From assembly GCA_014764515.1 (NCBI GenBank), contig JACXWD010000002.1, positions 78,760 through 142,759 on the forward strand: DNA of 64,000 bases, given 5' to 3'. The stretch's first letter is position 1; the number at the start of each line of letters is the position of its first letter. The position numbers and the translations under genes were made by a program. Origin of the DNA: Candidatus Polarisedimenticola svalbardensis (GTDB lineage: Bacteria; Acidobacteriota; Polarisedimenticolia; Polarisedimenticolales; Polarisedimenticolaceae). Below the pieces are notes generated by a model that saw only the letters and a list, made by a program, of their open reading frames with translations, did not search any database and was not told where the DNA came from. Below are positions 16,973 to 27,219 of this stretch, in pieces.

Positions 16973-19408
16973 ATGATCGGTATACGCCGGATCACAGGAT
17001 ACGTTTTCAGGGAACAGTTGGGCCCGACTGTTCTCGGCTTTTCCCTGTACACGTTCATCCTTCTGATGAACGCGTTCTTCCTGGTTGCCCAGAAGACCGT
17101 TGCCAGCAATCTGGGATGGGATCTCACCTTCAGGCTCTTCCTGCTCAGGGTTCCAAGCCTCCTGGTTCTGACCATTCCCATGGCGATCCTCCTGGGCGCG
17201 CTCATCGGGATCGGACGCCTGTCCTCGGATTCGGAGTGGATCGCAATCCAGTCTTCCGGCCACGGTCTCAGAACCCTGGTCAAGCCGTCGATCCTTCTTG
17301 GTCTGCTCGGCGCCTCCATCTCTCTTTACCTGTTCTGGGTTGTTGTTCCCCGGTCCAACATCGCGCTTCGGACCACGCAGATGGAGGTCATGCTCGCTTC
17401 CAACATGGCCTCGGACCTCAAGCCGCGAACCTTCTACTTCACTCCGGAAGGCCGGGTGATGTTCGTGGATGAGATTACCGCCGGCTCCAAGGGACTCCTG
17501 GAGGGTGTGTTTATCCACAACCCGATCCGGCCCAACCAGACTCGGGAGCTGATTCTGGCCCGGGAAGGCAACCTCTATCCCTCATCCGACGGGTCCGGCA
17601 GCCTGGAAATGGATCTGCGAGATGTGGTGCTGCACCTTTACAAGCCGCATTCTCCGGAGAGTTACCAACACAGCACCTTCGACAATTACCACATCGTCTT
17701 GCCTCCCCCGGCTCATATCCAGGCTCTCAAGGAACCGCCCCGAAAGACCGTGAGGAACATGGGTCTTGGCGAGTTGCGCGATGAGTTGTCCAGGGCCGGC
17801 CGGGATTCCAATGCCATCATCGCCGATGTCCGCAAGCGAAATGCCCTGATGGAATTGAACACACGGGTCGCCCTTCCGCTGGCCTGTTTGCTGTTCGCCA
17901 TTCTGGCCGTTCCATTGGGTGTCACCAGGGCCCGATCCGGCAAAGGGGCCGGATTCGCCATGAGCATGCTGGTAATTACCGTTTACTACCTGATCCTCAC
18001 CATCTGCCAGGATCAGGCCAGAAGAGGCCGGATCCCTCCCACACCGGCGATCTGGTCCGCCAACGCCGTCATTCTGCTGTGGTGCCTGTACGCCCTCTGG
18101 AAGCTGCGGAGGCCAGGGGGTGAGTCCCGGGGCGTCCTGAGCGCCCTGTTGGACCTTGCCATCACCTTCTGGCGACGGCTGGCGGCGCTGCTCTCCCCTG
18201 CTACATCCAAGGCCCAGAGTCAGGAGGAGAACCTTCTGGAAGGCGAGGCGCCGGAAGTTCAGGAAGCGATCCGGAAAAAGGTCGGGTTCCGTTTTGTGCC
18301 ACGGCTGGATTCTTACGTCGGATCCCATTTCATCCGGCTGTTCCTGTATGCCCTGCTGTCCAGTTACGTTATTTACGGCATCGTGGAACTCAAGTCGCTG
18401 ATAACCCAGATGATGGAGCACCAGCAGCCTCCAGGGCTTCTCCTGAGCTATTTCAAGTACTTCGCCCCCGGCATGATCCCCTTTACCGTGCCGATCGCCT
18501 GCATGGTCGGAGCGATCGTCGCCGTCACGATCCTTTCAAGAACCGGCGAACTCGACGCCATGAAGGCCAGCGGCATCAGCGTCCGGCGCGCCACCGCTCC
18601 GATCTTCCTGGCTACCCTCGCCATATGCGGCGTGTACTTCGTGGCGCAGGACAAATTGATTCCGGTCACGAGTCAGAAGAGTCTTGAGATCAAGGATCAG
18701 ATCCACGGCAGGTCTCCCAGAACCTACGGCGCCCGCCCCGGCGGCTCCTGGGTTTTTTCCGCAGACGGCACCCGCCTGTACCACTACCGCATGTTCGACA
18801 GCGACCCCGGGTTTTTCCAGGCGCTGAACAGCTTCACCATCGACCGGGACGCCATGAAAGTCCGGTCACACCGTTTCGGCGACGCCGTCAACTGGGTTGA
18901 TGATGCCTGGGTCCACACCAGGGGCTGGTACCGCACCTTCCCCGCAGACGGCACCGCCGGCATCTACAGTCATGAGGAAACCGCGGTGGTGGAAGGGTTG
19001 GACGGACCGGAACATTTTGCCCAGCGGGAATCGGGGATGAGACGGAACAACGATGCCAAGATTGAACAGTTCGACATGGAAGCGCTGAAGGCGGAAATCC
19101 TGAGCCTGCGTCAGTCCGGCTACGATACGACCCGTCTGGAAGTTTCCTATTTCGGCCGGTTCTCCCGGCCGCTGACGCCTCTGGTCATGGTCATGCTGGG
19201 CCTGCCGTTCGCCTTCCGCATCGGCCGCAAAGGATCGCTGTACGGGATCGGCGTCGCCATCCTGCTGGTGATCCTGTACTGGGCCACCTTTGCCATCTTC
19301 AACGCCCTGGGCCTTGAAACCATCCTGCCGCCGTTCCTTGCGGCCTGGGCTCCCAATATTTTCTACGGACTCCTGGGCGCCACCCTGATGCTGTACGTCC
19401 GGACCTGA
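16973..19408 (+). CDS. Fused LptF-LptG-like YjgP/YjgQ family LPS-export permease
   Basis: 811 aa with two successive YjgP/YjgQ-like halves: each has an N-terminal TM pair, a beta-jellyroll-like periplasmic part and C-terminal TMs (FREQLGPTVLGFSLYTF...VPLGVTRARSGKGAGFAMS; GSHFIRLFLYALLSSYVIYGIVE...LPFAFRIGRKGSLYGIG). Confidence 0.85.
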   Translation: MIGIRRITGYVFREQLGPTVLGFSLYTFILLMNAFFLVAQKTVASNLGWDLTFRLFLLRVPSLLVLTIPMAILLGALIGIGRLSSDSEWIAIQSSGHGLRTLVKPSILLGLLGASISLYLFWVVVPRSNIALRTTQMEVMLASNMASDLKPRTFYFTPEGRVMFVDEITAGSKGLLEGVFIHNPIRPNQTRELILAREGNLYPSSDGSGSLEMDLRDVVLHLYKPHSPESYQHSTFDNYHIVLPPPAHIQALKEPPRKTVRNMGLGELRDELSRAGRDSNAIIADVRKRNALMELNTRVALPLACLLFAILAVPLGVTRARSGKGAGFAMSMLVITVYYLILTICQDQARRGRIPPTPAIWSANAVILLWCLYALWKLRRPGGESRGVLSALLDLAITFWRRLAALLSPATSKAQSQEENLLEGEAPEVQEAIRKKVGFRFVPRLDSYVGSHFIRLFLYALLSSYVIYGIVELKSLITQMMEHQQPPGLLLSYFKYFAPGMIPFTVPIACMVGAIVAVTILSRTGELDAMKASGISVRRATAPIFLATLAICGVYFVAQDKLIPVTSQKSLEIKDQIHGRSPRTYGARPGGSWVFSADGTRLYHYRMFDSDPGFFQALNSFTIDRDAMKVRSHRFGDAVNWVDDAWVHTRGWYRTFPADGTAGIYSHEETAVVEGLDGPEHFAQRESGMRRNNDAKIEQFDMEALKAEILSLRQSGYDTTRLEVSYFGRFSRPLTPLVMVMLGLPFAFRIGRKGSLYGIGVAILLVILYWATFAIFNALGLETILPPFLAAWAPNIFYGLLGATLMLYVRT

Positions 19409-22405
19409 TCAGGATCCGGATTCCAGATCCGACACCCGTTCCGCCAGTCTGGCCTGGGAACGATCCAGCTCCAGCGAGCGCTTCCAGTACGACAGGGCCT
19501 CCTGATTCCGACCGAGCCGGAGGGCCGCCTCACCCATGACATTGAGCAATGCAGGGGAATCCCCCAGCCGGCCCCGGGCCTCCTGCAACAGCTTCAGGCC
19601 CTCACCATAGCGGCCGTCTTCCAACTCGAGGTAGCCCTGCTGGAGGAGTGCCTGGGACCTGGCCCTGGGATCGGCGGCCGCCGCCAGCAGTTCCTGCCTG
19701 GCGTCATCGGTCAGGCCGCGGGACCTTAGAACCAGAGCCAGGTTCACCCGGGCGTCGCCATACCCGGGCTCCAGTTCCAGGGCGCGCAGGAGGTATTTTT
19801 CCGCTCCGTCATATTCTCCCCGGGCGATGCGGATACCGGCAAGGTTGTTGTAGGGCGATGGATATTCCGGCGCCGCCAGAACCGCCCGCTGCCAGAGTTT
19901 GTCCGCTTCATCCATCTCACCAGTGGCAAAATAGAGGCTGGCCAGGTTGTTCATGACGACTGCATTGGTCGGCGCTTTCTCGAGGGCTCGCCCGTACAGA
20001 TCGATGGCGTTCCCTGTTTCCCCCCGGTCCTGGTACACCAGCGCCAGGTTGTTATACGCGCCCATGAAATAGGGATCGGCCTCGATCGCCGCCAGATACC
20101 ATTTTTCCGCCTCCACCCCATCGTTCCGGCTCCGGGCCAGGTTTCCCAGATGGTTGCGCGGCTGGGCTATATCCGGATCCAGGTCTGCGGCCCGTATCCA
20201 GGCTCTCTCCGCACCGTCCGGGTCACCCTGCTTTTCCAGCGCCTGTCCCAGGGTCGTGATGATCTCCACCGCCTCCGGCTCCCGCTCCAGGATGGACTGC
20301 AGCAGCGAGACCGCTTTCCCAAGATCGTTCCGTTCAAGGGCCAGCCTGGCAAGGTGGTGGGCCGCTACCCGGTAGGCGTGGGGATATCCCATGGCTCGCT
20401 GAAAAATTTTACCAGCCTCATCATTCCGTTCCTGCATCAGGACGGAAAGCCCCAGGTTCACCAGCAGCGTGGGCTGCTCTCCGTTCTCTTCGATCCCGGT
20501 GCGGAACTCCGCTTCGGCCTCGGCGAAGAGCCCCTCCGCCATGAGCGCCACCCCGGAATTATTCCTGGCAGTTGTTGAATTCTTACTTTCTGAATCGCTG
20601 GAGATATATCCCAGCGATCTGAGCTTCTTGAGGAGGTCTTCGTCGCCCTCCCCTCCCGAACCTGCGTCGGCTCCTGCTCTCCGCTCCGGATCGTCGGTTC
20701 GGAACCGGACCGGGTTCTGCTCCAGAAAGGCCGGGTCGATCGCTCCGGCCAGGACCTTGCCGGGCCATGAAGACGGCACCGGCTGGCCGTAGAGAGCCAG
20801 GATGGTCGGCGCAATGTCATACACCGAGGCCTGTTCCAGGCTGGCTGCCGGAACGATGTGCCGTCCGGACAGGATCAGCATGCCGAACTTGCGGTGCCAG
20901 GAGGCTGCCTGCCCGTGGCCGATCCTGCTGTCGGCGGTCTGGGGGCGGGTGGCGTCGGAGGCAAACCCATGGTCCGAGAGAACCATGACCGTCCAGTCTT
21001 TCCCCCGGCCCGCAAGGAGTTCGCCCAGGTAACGGTCGGCCTGTTCGTAATAGCGGTCCACCACATGGCGGAAACGTGCCTGGCGCCGGACCGAAACCCC
21101 GGGAAGCAATGGATCCCGGAAGCTCATGAACAGGTGCCCGACAGTGTCGGTGCCTTCGAGATAAACCGCCTCGAACCCCGGTGAATACTGCTCATGGAGC
21201 CGGCGGGCAATACCTACGTAACTGTCGCCGGACGCAAGGAGTGTACTGAAGCTGTCCAGGAGCTCCCGGTCGGCTCCCTGGTAGTCCTCTTCCGAGGAAT
21301 CGTCCGGCGAAAAGAAGGAAGCGGTCCGTTCCCACGGTATCTCGTCGGGAGAAACGATATCGGTGCGTATCTCGTTGTAAAGTTCCGGAGGCCAGGTCTT
21401 GCCCTGTTCGTCGTCCGGATCCGTTTTGAAATCGAACAGTTGGTAGGCGATCCGTTCGGAGACCAGATACCCGTTGACGGCATCGGCCGGCCATGTGGCC
21501 CACCAGCCGACCACACCGGTTCGGGTTCCGGCCTCGCCCAGCATCTCCCAGACCGTGGCGGCCTTGCGATGGGCGGAGGTCACCGGCTGCTTGTTCCCAC
21601 CAGCAGGATCCTGCACCAGGAAATCCAGGATGCCGTGTCGGCTCGGCTCCACCCCGGTAACCACTGATGTCCAGATAACCGGCGAGAGCATGGGACTTAT
21701 GGTCAACAGCTTGGTCCGGACTCCACCCTCTATCAGGCGCTCCAGGTTCGGGAGCCGGCCTGCAGCCAGGAGCGGGTCCAGGATGACCCAGTCGGCGCCG
21801 TCCAGGCCGACCACAAGCATGCGGGTGTCGGCAGCCGGGTAGGACCTTCCGTCCACCGCCAGCAGGTAGTCCAGGGAGTCCAGAGAGAGCTCCCTCAGGT
21901 CGGCGCCACGTTGGGCCAGTCCGACCTTCAGACGCTGGCTCAGCTCATCCTGAAAGGCGCCGGTGCCCAGGTTGCGGTGGACCCCGCGGTCCATCCCTGC
22001 GCCGGCTTCCCGGACGGCGGCGAGAAGAAGATCCCGGGCGCCTGCTCCCTGGTCGGCGGTGGCGATGTCGGCCCATGCTTCCGGCCGCAGGCGGACGGTT
22101 GCCCAGCCCCGGAACCCATATCGTGATCCGTCGGCGCCGGGGATCAGGGCGTCTTCGGCCTGGGGCAACGGCAGGACCACCGCATCCCTCGGATAGCGAT
22201 CCAGGTGGACCAGGCCGGGTGGGGCGACGGCGAACCGGCCGTCAGCCGGCCGGGGGTAACCCAGGAACGACGGACCTCGCAGAACACCGAATTCGGATTC
22301 CGGGCTCAGGGAGTGCATCCCGGAGGCAAACCAGACGATTGCCAGAGCAATCGCCGCAACGAATGCGATCGAACCTTTCGAAGCGCCCTTACCGTTGCGG
22401 TTCAC
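19409..22405 (-). CDS. Membrane-anchored type I phosphodiesterase/alkaline-phosphatase-superfamily protein with C-terminal TPR array
   Basis: VVGLDGADWVILDPLLAAGRLPNLERLIEGG, SPVIWTSVVTGVEPSRHGILDF, LSDHGF; then many TPR motifs (e.g. AYNNLALVYQDRGETGNAIDLYGRALEKAP). Confidence 0.88.
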   Translation of the reverse strand: MNRNGKGASKGSIAFVAAIALAIVWFASGMHSLSPESEFGVLRGPSFLGYPRPADGRFAVAPPGLVHLDRYPRDAVVLPLPQAEDALIPGADGSRYGFRGWATVRLRPEAWADIATADQGAGARDLLLAAVREAGAGMDRGVHRNLGTGAFQDELSQRLKVGLAQRGADLRELSLDSLDYLLAVDGRSYPAADTRMLVVGLDGADWVILDPLLAAGRLPNLERLIEGGVRTKLLTISPMLSPVIWTSVVTGVEPSRHGILDFLVQDPAGGNKQPVTSAHRKAATVWEMLGEAGTRTGVVGWWATWPADAVNGYLVSERIAYQLFDFKTDPDDEQGKTWPPELYNEIRTDIVSPDEIPWERTASFFSPDDSSEEDYQGADRELLDSFSTLLASGDSYVGIARRLHEQYSPGFEAVYLEGTDTVGHLFMSFRDPLLPGVSVRRQARFRHVVDRYYEQADRYLGELLAGRGKDWTVMVLSDHGFASDATRPQTADSRIGHGQAASWHRKFGMLILSGRHIVPAASLEQASVYDIAPTILALYGQPVPSSWPGKVLAGAIDPAFLEQNPVRFRTDDPERRAGADAGSGGEGDEDLLKKLRSLGYISSDSESKNSTTARNNSGVALMAEGLFAEAEAEFRTGIEENGEQPTLLVNLGLSVLMQERNDEAGKIFQRAMGYPHAYRVAAHHLARLALERNDLGKAVSLLQSILEREPEAVEIITTLGQALEKQGDPDGAERAWIRAADLDPDIAQPRNHLGNLARSRNDGVEAEKWYLAAIEADPYFMGAYNNLALVYQDRGETGNAIDLYGRALEKAPTNAVVMNNLASLYFATGEMDEADKLWQRAVLAAPEYPSPYNNLAGIRIARGEYDGAEKYLLRALELEPGYGDARVNLALVLRSRGLTDDARQELLAAAADPRARSQALLQQGYLELEDGRYGEGLKLLQEARGRLGDSPALLNVMGEAALRLGRNQEALSYWKRSLELDRSQARLAERVSDLESGS

Positions 22406-22428
22406 CGGTCACCCCCCGGGGATCCGAG

Positions 22429-23580
<1,152 letters not shown>

Positions 23581-23662
23581 CGAGAAACTCCTATCAGGTA
23601 AACCAGGGATAAGTGGCGTGCAGCGCCCGGACCGGTGAATTTACCATCCCATCGGGTTTGGT

Positions 23663-26600
23663 TCAACGTTCATAGCGGTTTGGCTGGGCCCGGTACCGAA
23701 CCCGCCCCGGTCCCAGCAGCCGATCCAGGTCGTCACTGAGCTCCTGGCACGGCCGCACCCGCAGGGCGCTTTCGACCTGGGCCACGAATCGGTACCGGCC
23801 GGGGTTACAGACCTCAAGATAAAGACGGGCATCCCCACTGTGCCGGGAGACTGTTTTCCGGAGAGTATCCACCAGTGTTTCATCCAGTTGCACCGAGTTG
23901 ATCCGCACCTGTACGGCATCGGCCTTTCGATCCCTCAACTCTTCCAGGGGGCAGATGTCGTCGGCCAGAATCTTGTACTGCTCCTCTTCCACCTGAAGCC
24001 TGCCTGTGATCAGGAACGGCTTGCCGTCTTCGAGGATGGCGCCGCTTGTCTTGTAGATCTTGGGGAAAATGACGGTTTCCACACGTCCCTGGCTGTCCTC
24101 CAACTGGAGAGTGGCGAACCAGTCTCCCTTTCTGGATTTGCGCCGGTTGAGGTTGGTGACCAGCCCGCAGACGGCAACTTCCGAACCACCCGGTGTCTTC
24201 GCCAGCTTGTCGGTGGTGTGGGAAGCGAAGTCCCGGATCAACCCGGCATGGGCTTCCAGGGGATGGCCGGAAATGTAGAAACCGAGGGTATCTTTTTCGT
24301 GGGCCAGTCGTGTTCTCTCGTCCCATTCCGGTGTCTCAGGGAGCAGCTCCGCCCGGGCCGGCTCCTGCTCGCCCTCACCGCCTCCGAACAGGTTGCCCTG
24401 CCCGGCCTCCCGGTCGGCCCGCTGCTTGTGCCCGTACTCCAGCGCTCCATCCACCCCGGCGGCCAGGCTGCTGCGACCGTACCCCAGGGAGTCCAGGGCG
24501 CCGGAAAAGACCAGCGCCTCAAGGACACGTTTGTTCGCCTGCCTGGAGTCGACTTCCGCGCTCAACGCGTGCATCGACTCGAACCGGCCCACCCGTTCCC
24601 TGGCGTCCAGGATCGCCTGTATCGCCCCTTCGCCCACACCCTTGATGGCGGACAGGCCGAACCGGATCCCACCTTCCTCCACGGTGAAGTCCATGCCGGA
24701 CCCGTTGACGTCGGGAGGGAGGACTTCGATGCCCATACCCCTGGCCCGGCCGATGTAGTTTACAAGCTTGTCCGTATTGCCCTTGTCGTTGGTCAGCACG
24801 GCAGCCATGAAATGCAGCGGGTGGTGAGCCTTGAGCCATGCGGTCTGGTAAGCAACCAGAGCGTAAGCGGCGCTGTGAGATTTATTGAAACCGTATCCGG
24901 CAAAGAACGCCATGAGGTCGAAAACCGCCTTGGCATCCTTTTCCGAGACACCTTTCTCTTCGGCGCCGGCGATGAATTTCTTCGCCTCGGCCTCCATGAC
25001 CTCTTTCTTCTTCTTGCCCATGGCCCTGCGGAGGATGTCGGCTTCGCCCAGGCTGTAGCCGGCCATCTTGGAGGCGATCTGCATGACCTGTTCCTGGAAG
25101 ACGATCACACCGTAGGTCTCTTCCAGGATCTCCTCGGTCCACGGATGAGGGTATTCAACCCGGATCTTGCCGTGGCGCCGTTTGATGAAATCGTCGATAA
25201 GGCCGCCGCCGATCGGACCTGGCCGGAACAGGGCGTTGAGGGCGATGAGATCCTCGAACCGCTCCGGCTTGAGACGACGCAGGATGTCCTTCATACCGTC
25301 GGATTCGAACTGGAATACACCGTCGGTATCCGCCCGGGAAAACAGTTCGTAGACCTTGGGGTCGGTCAGCGGCAGATGCGGGAGGTCGGGCCGCTCTCCG
25401 GTTTCCGCTTCTATGGAATCCAGGGCGTCATCGATGAGGGTCAGGGTCTTCAGTCCGAGGAAGTCCATTTTCAGAAGGCCGATTTCCTCGACTTCGTCTT
25501 TGGCCCACTGCGTCGTAACCTCGTCCCCGGCCTTGGTGCCGCGATACAGAGGGGCGAATTCGTCAATCGGCCTGGGAGCGATAACCACTCCTGCGGCATG
25601 GGTCGAGGCATGGCGGCAAAGCCCTTCCAGGCGGGTGCCGACGTCCAGCAGCTGGCGGACCTGGTCGTCCCCGTCGTAGATCGCCTGCAGTTCCGGGACG
25701 TCCTTCAGCGCACCCCGGATGGTGATGTCCTGGCCCGGCTGGTTCGGCACCAGCTTGGCGATCTTGTCCACCTCGCCGTACGGAATCTCCAGCACACGTC
25801 CTACGTCACGGATGACGGCTCGAGCCGCCATGCTGCCGAAGGTGATGATCTGGGCCACGTTCGGTCTGCCGTACTTCTCGGTAACGTATTCAATCACCCG
25901 CTCCCGCTTTCGAAAGCAGAAATCGATGTCTACGTCCGGCATGCTGACCCGCTCCGGGTTCAGGAAGCGTTCGAACAGCAGGTCGTACTCCATCGGGTCG
26001 ATGTCGGTGATCTGCATGCAGAACGCCGCCAGCGAACCGGCTGCGGATCCCCGCCCCGGCCCCACCGGGATACCGCTCTCCCGGGCGTAGCGGATGAAGT
26101 CCCAGGTGATCAGGAAGTATCCGGGGAACCCCATTTCCCGGATCACCTTCAGCTCCAGTTCCAGCCGGGCCTTGTACTTCTCGATCGGGTGGCGCAGCAG
26201 GCCGGCTTCTTCCTTCTGTTTCCAGCCCTTCATCCTCTTCGCGAATCCGTCCCGGGCCACTTTTTCGAAGTAGCCGTCCAGGTCGTACCCGTCGGGGACC
26301 GGAAATTCCGGCAGATGGTTCGGCTGGTCCTTGAACGTGAAATCGCAAAGATCTGCGATCGCCTGGGAGTTCTCCACCGCCTCGGGACGCCAGTGGAACA
26401 GATCGGCCATCTCCGAGCGGGACTTGAGGTAATGCTCGGTGGTGTAGGTCATCCTGCCGCGGTTGTTGATTGTTTTCCCGGTGTGGATACAGACCAGGAT
26501 CTCGTGGGCCTTGTGGTCATCGGGAAGGAGGTAGTGGCAATCGTTGGTAGCGACCAGGCCGATATCAAGGTCCCTGGCCAGGCGGACCGAACCATCATTG

Positions 26601-27175
26601 ACCAGCTTCTGTTCCTCGATGCCGTGATCCTGCATCTCCAGCCAGTATCCGGCGTCTCCGAACAGATCCCGGTACCAGCCGGCCGCTTTTTCGGCCTCGG
26701 GCATGCGATCCTGACGCAGGAGGGTCGGGATTTCGCCTGCCAGGCAGGCCGACAGGCAGACCAGACCTTCGTGATGCTTTTCCAGGAGCTTCTTGTCGAT
26801 CCGGGGACGATGGTAGAACCCCTCCAGGTAGCCGGCAGAGGCGAGTTTGATCAGGTTCTTGTACCCGGTGTAGTCCTTGGCGAGAAGGATCAGGTGGTGG
26901 TAGTTCTTGATGCCGGGACCGGCCGGTTTCTTGTCGTGGCGGGAACCGGGGGCGACGTAAGCCTCAATCCCGATGATCGGCTTGATGCCGTGGCGCGCCG
27001 CAGTTTTCCCGAAGTTCATGGCGCCGAACAGGTTGCCGTGATCGGTGATCGCCAGGGCGCTCTGGCCGTCCTTGGCCGCATGCCTGCACATCTCATCCAG
27101 ACGCTGTGCCCCGTCCAGCAGCGAGTAGGTCGTATGGTTGTGCAGATGGACGAAACCGGGCGGCTGGGTCGGCAT
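23663..27175 (-). CDS. dnaE: DNA polymerase III subunit alpha
   Basis: PHP domain (FVHLHNHTTYSLLDGA), GPGRGSAAGSLAAFCMQITDIDPM, PDVDIDFCFRKRERVIEYV, C-terminal OB fold. Confidence 0.97.
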   Translation of the reverse strand: MPTQPPGFVHLHNHTTYSLLDGAQRLDEMCRHAAKDGQSALAITDHGNLFGAMNFGKTAARHGIKPIIGIEAYVAPGSRHDKKPAGPGIKNYHHLILLAKDYTGYKNLIKLASAGYLEGFYHRPRIDKKLLEKHHEGLVCLSACLAGEIPTLLRQDRMPEAEKAAGWYRDLFGDAGYWLEMQDHGIEEQKLVNDGSVRLARDLDIGLVATNDCHYLLPDDHKAHEILVCIHTGKTINNRGRMTYTTEHYLKSRSEMADLFHWRPEAVENSQAIADLCDFTFKDQPNHLPEFPVPDGYDLDGYFEKVARDGFAKRMKGWKQKEEAGLLRHPIEKYKARLELELKVIREMGFPGYFLITWDFIRYARESGIPVGPGRGSAAGSLAAFCMQITDIDPMEYDLLFERFLNPERVSMPDVDIDFCFRKRERVIEYVTEKYGRPNVAQIITFGSMAARAVIRDVGRVLEIPYGEVDKIAKLVPNQPGQDITIRGALKDVPELQAIYDGDDQVRQLLDVGTRLEGLCRHASTHAAGVVIAPRPIDEFAPLYRGTKAGDEVTTQWAKDEVEEIGLLKMDFLGLKTLTLIDDALDSIEAETGERPDLPHLPLTDPKVYELFSRADTDGVFQFESDGMKDILRRLKPERFEDLIALNALFRPGPIGGGLIDDFIKRRHGKIRVEYPHPWTEEILEETYGVIVFQEQVMQIASKMAGYSLGEADILRRAMGKKKKEVMEAEAKKFIAGAEEKGVSEKDAKAVFDLMAFFAGYGFNKSHSAAYALVAYQTAWLKAHHPLHFMAAVLTNDKGNTDKLVNYIGRARGMGIEVLPPDVNGSGMDFTVEEGGIRFGLSAIKGVGEGAIQAILDARERVGRFESMHALSAEVDSRQANKRVLEALVFSGALDSLGYGRSSLAAGVDGALEYGHKQRADREAGQGNLFGGGEGEQEPARAELLPETPEWDERTRLAHEKDTLGFYISGHPLEAHAGLIRDFASHTTDKLAKTPGGSEVAVCGLVTNLNRRKSRKGDWFATLQLEDSQGRVETVIFPKIYKTSGAILEDGKPFLITGRLQVEEEQYKILADDICPLEELRDRKADAVQVRINSVQLDETLVDTLRKTVSRHSGDARLYLEVCNPGRYRFVAQVESALRVRPCQELSDDLDRLLGPGRVRYRAQPNRYER

Positions 27176-27219
27176 TTTGGAGTCGGCACCTTTCAGGGAT
27201 CAGGGAAGAAGCCCGAATA

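Noticed and set aside
23581-23662. Possible SAM riboswitch upstream of metK
   Set aside because: Only ~80 bp between dnaE and metK and no SAM-I/II-like core seen; genes are likely co-transcribed.
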